Source of the DNA: Dehalococcoidia bacterium
Lineage (GTDB): Bacteria > Chloroflexota > Dehalococcoidia > SAR202 > UBA11138
Assembly (NCBI GenBank): GCA_012270665.1
Contig: JAAXHY010000550.1
Location: forward strand, 1-6,404
Reading direction: 5' to 3'
DNA length: 6,404 nucleotides
A program made the translations under genes and the position numbers. Positions 6,337 through 6,404 of this stretch are shown piece by piece; position 1 is the first letter of the stretch, and every line of letters begins with the position of its first letter. The notes under the pieces are model-generated. The model did no database searches. It was not told the origin of the DNA and worked only from the letters and a program-made list of their open reading frames with translations.

Positions 6337-6404
6337 ATGCCGCTAGTAGGTGTATTGATGGGCAGCAGTTCCGACCGTGGGGCGATGGAGCCTACGTCGG
6401 AGGT
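6337..6404 (+). CDS. purE: N5-carboxyaminoimidazole ribonucleotide mutase (5' end only)
   Basis: The ATG at 6337 opens a frame reading MPLVGVLMGSSSDRGAMEPT to the window edge, 22 full codons. The MGSxSD signature at residues 8-13, after a short hydrophobic strand and followed by a Met four residues on, is the phosphate-binding N-terminus of class I PurE, which moves the carboxyl group of N5-CAIR to C4 to give CAIR in purine synthesis. GAGGT at 6326-6330 sits 6 bases before the ATG, the best ribosome-binding site in the window. The gene continues the guaA-purD direction and pathway, although the 130-bp gap leaves open whether it is cotranscribed. Most of the protein is off the edge, so PurE class and completeness cannot be judged. 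Confidence 0.85.
   Translation, partial: MPLVGVLMGSSSDRGAMEPTSE

Overview
The window looks like ordinary bacterial chromosome carrying housekeeping metabolism, roughly 60% G+C in its genes. It is tightly packed: two divergent gene sets share a 94-bp promoter region (3157-3250), and about 93% of the bases are coding. No mobile element, phage gene, CRISPR array, tRNA or rRNA was seen. The likely source is Chloroflexota, perhaps a Dehalococcoidia- or SAR202-like lineage. That is inference, from an archaeal-type phosphoglycerate mutase next to pgk, the style of the polyprenyl synthase, the guaA-purD-purE order and the degenerate heptamer repeats between genes. No taxonomic search was possible.

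Minus strand, read from 3156 down to 1: tsaC/sua5-like L-threonylcarbamoyladenylate synthase, then a class I polyprenyl (isoprenoid) synthase-like protein, then pgk (phosphoglycerate kinase), then the first 30 codons of an archaeal-type (cofactor-independent) phosphoglycerate mutase, apgM, which leaves the window at base 1. The first three genes are nearly contiguous (14-bp gap, then a 1-base TAGTG overlap), so they probably share a transcript. pgk and apgM are separated by 190 bp that hold a dispersed repeat, a hairpin, a candidate -10 box and a five-unit heptamer repeat. PGK and ApgM catalyse successive steps of lower glycolysis/gluconeogenesis (1,3-bisphosphoglycerate to 3-phosphoglycerate to 2-phosphoglycerate).

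Plus strand, 3251 to the right edge: guaA (GMP synthase), purD (GAR synthetase) and the first 22 codons of purE. These are purine biosynthesis genes: purD acts early and purE in the middle of the route to IMP, and guaA makes GMP from XMP. purD follows guaA by 13 bp. purE is 130 bp further on, after a second copy of the repeat found near the left edge.

No new biological system is evident. The points most worth a second look are the polyprenyl synthase with substitutions in both aspartate-rich motifs, the heptamer repeat filling the predicted apgM leader, the intergenic repeat found at both ends, the 7-bp dyad in the divergent promoter region, and the abrupt A+T-rich 3' end of purD.
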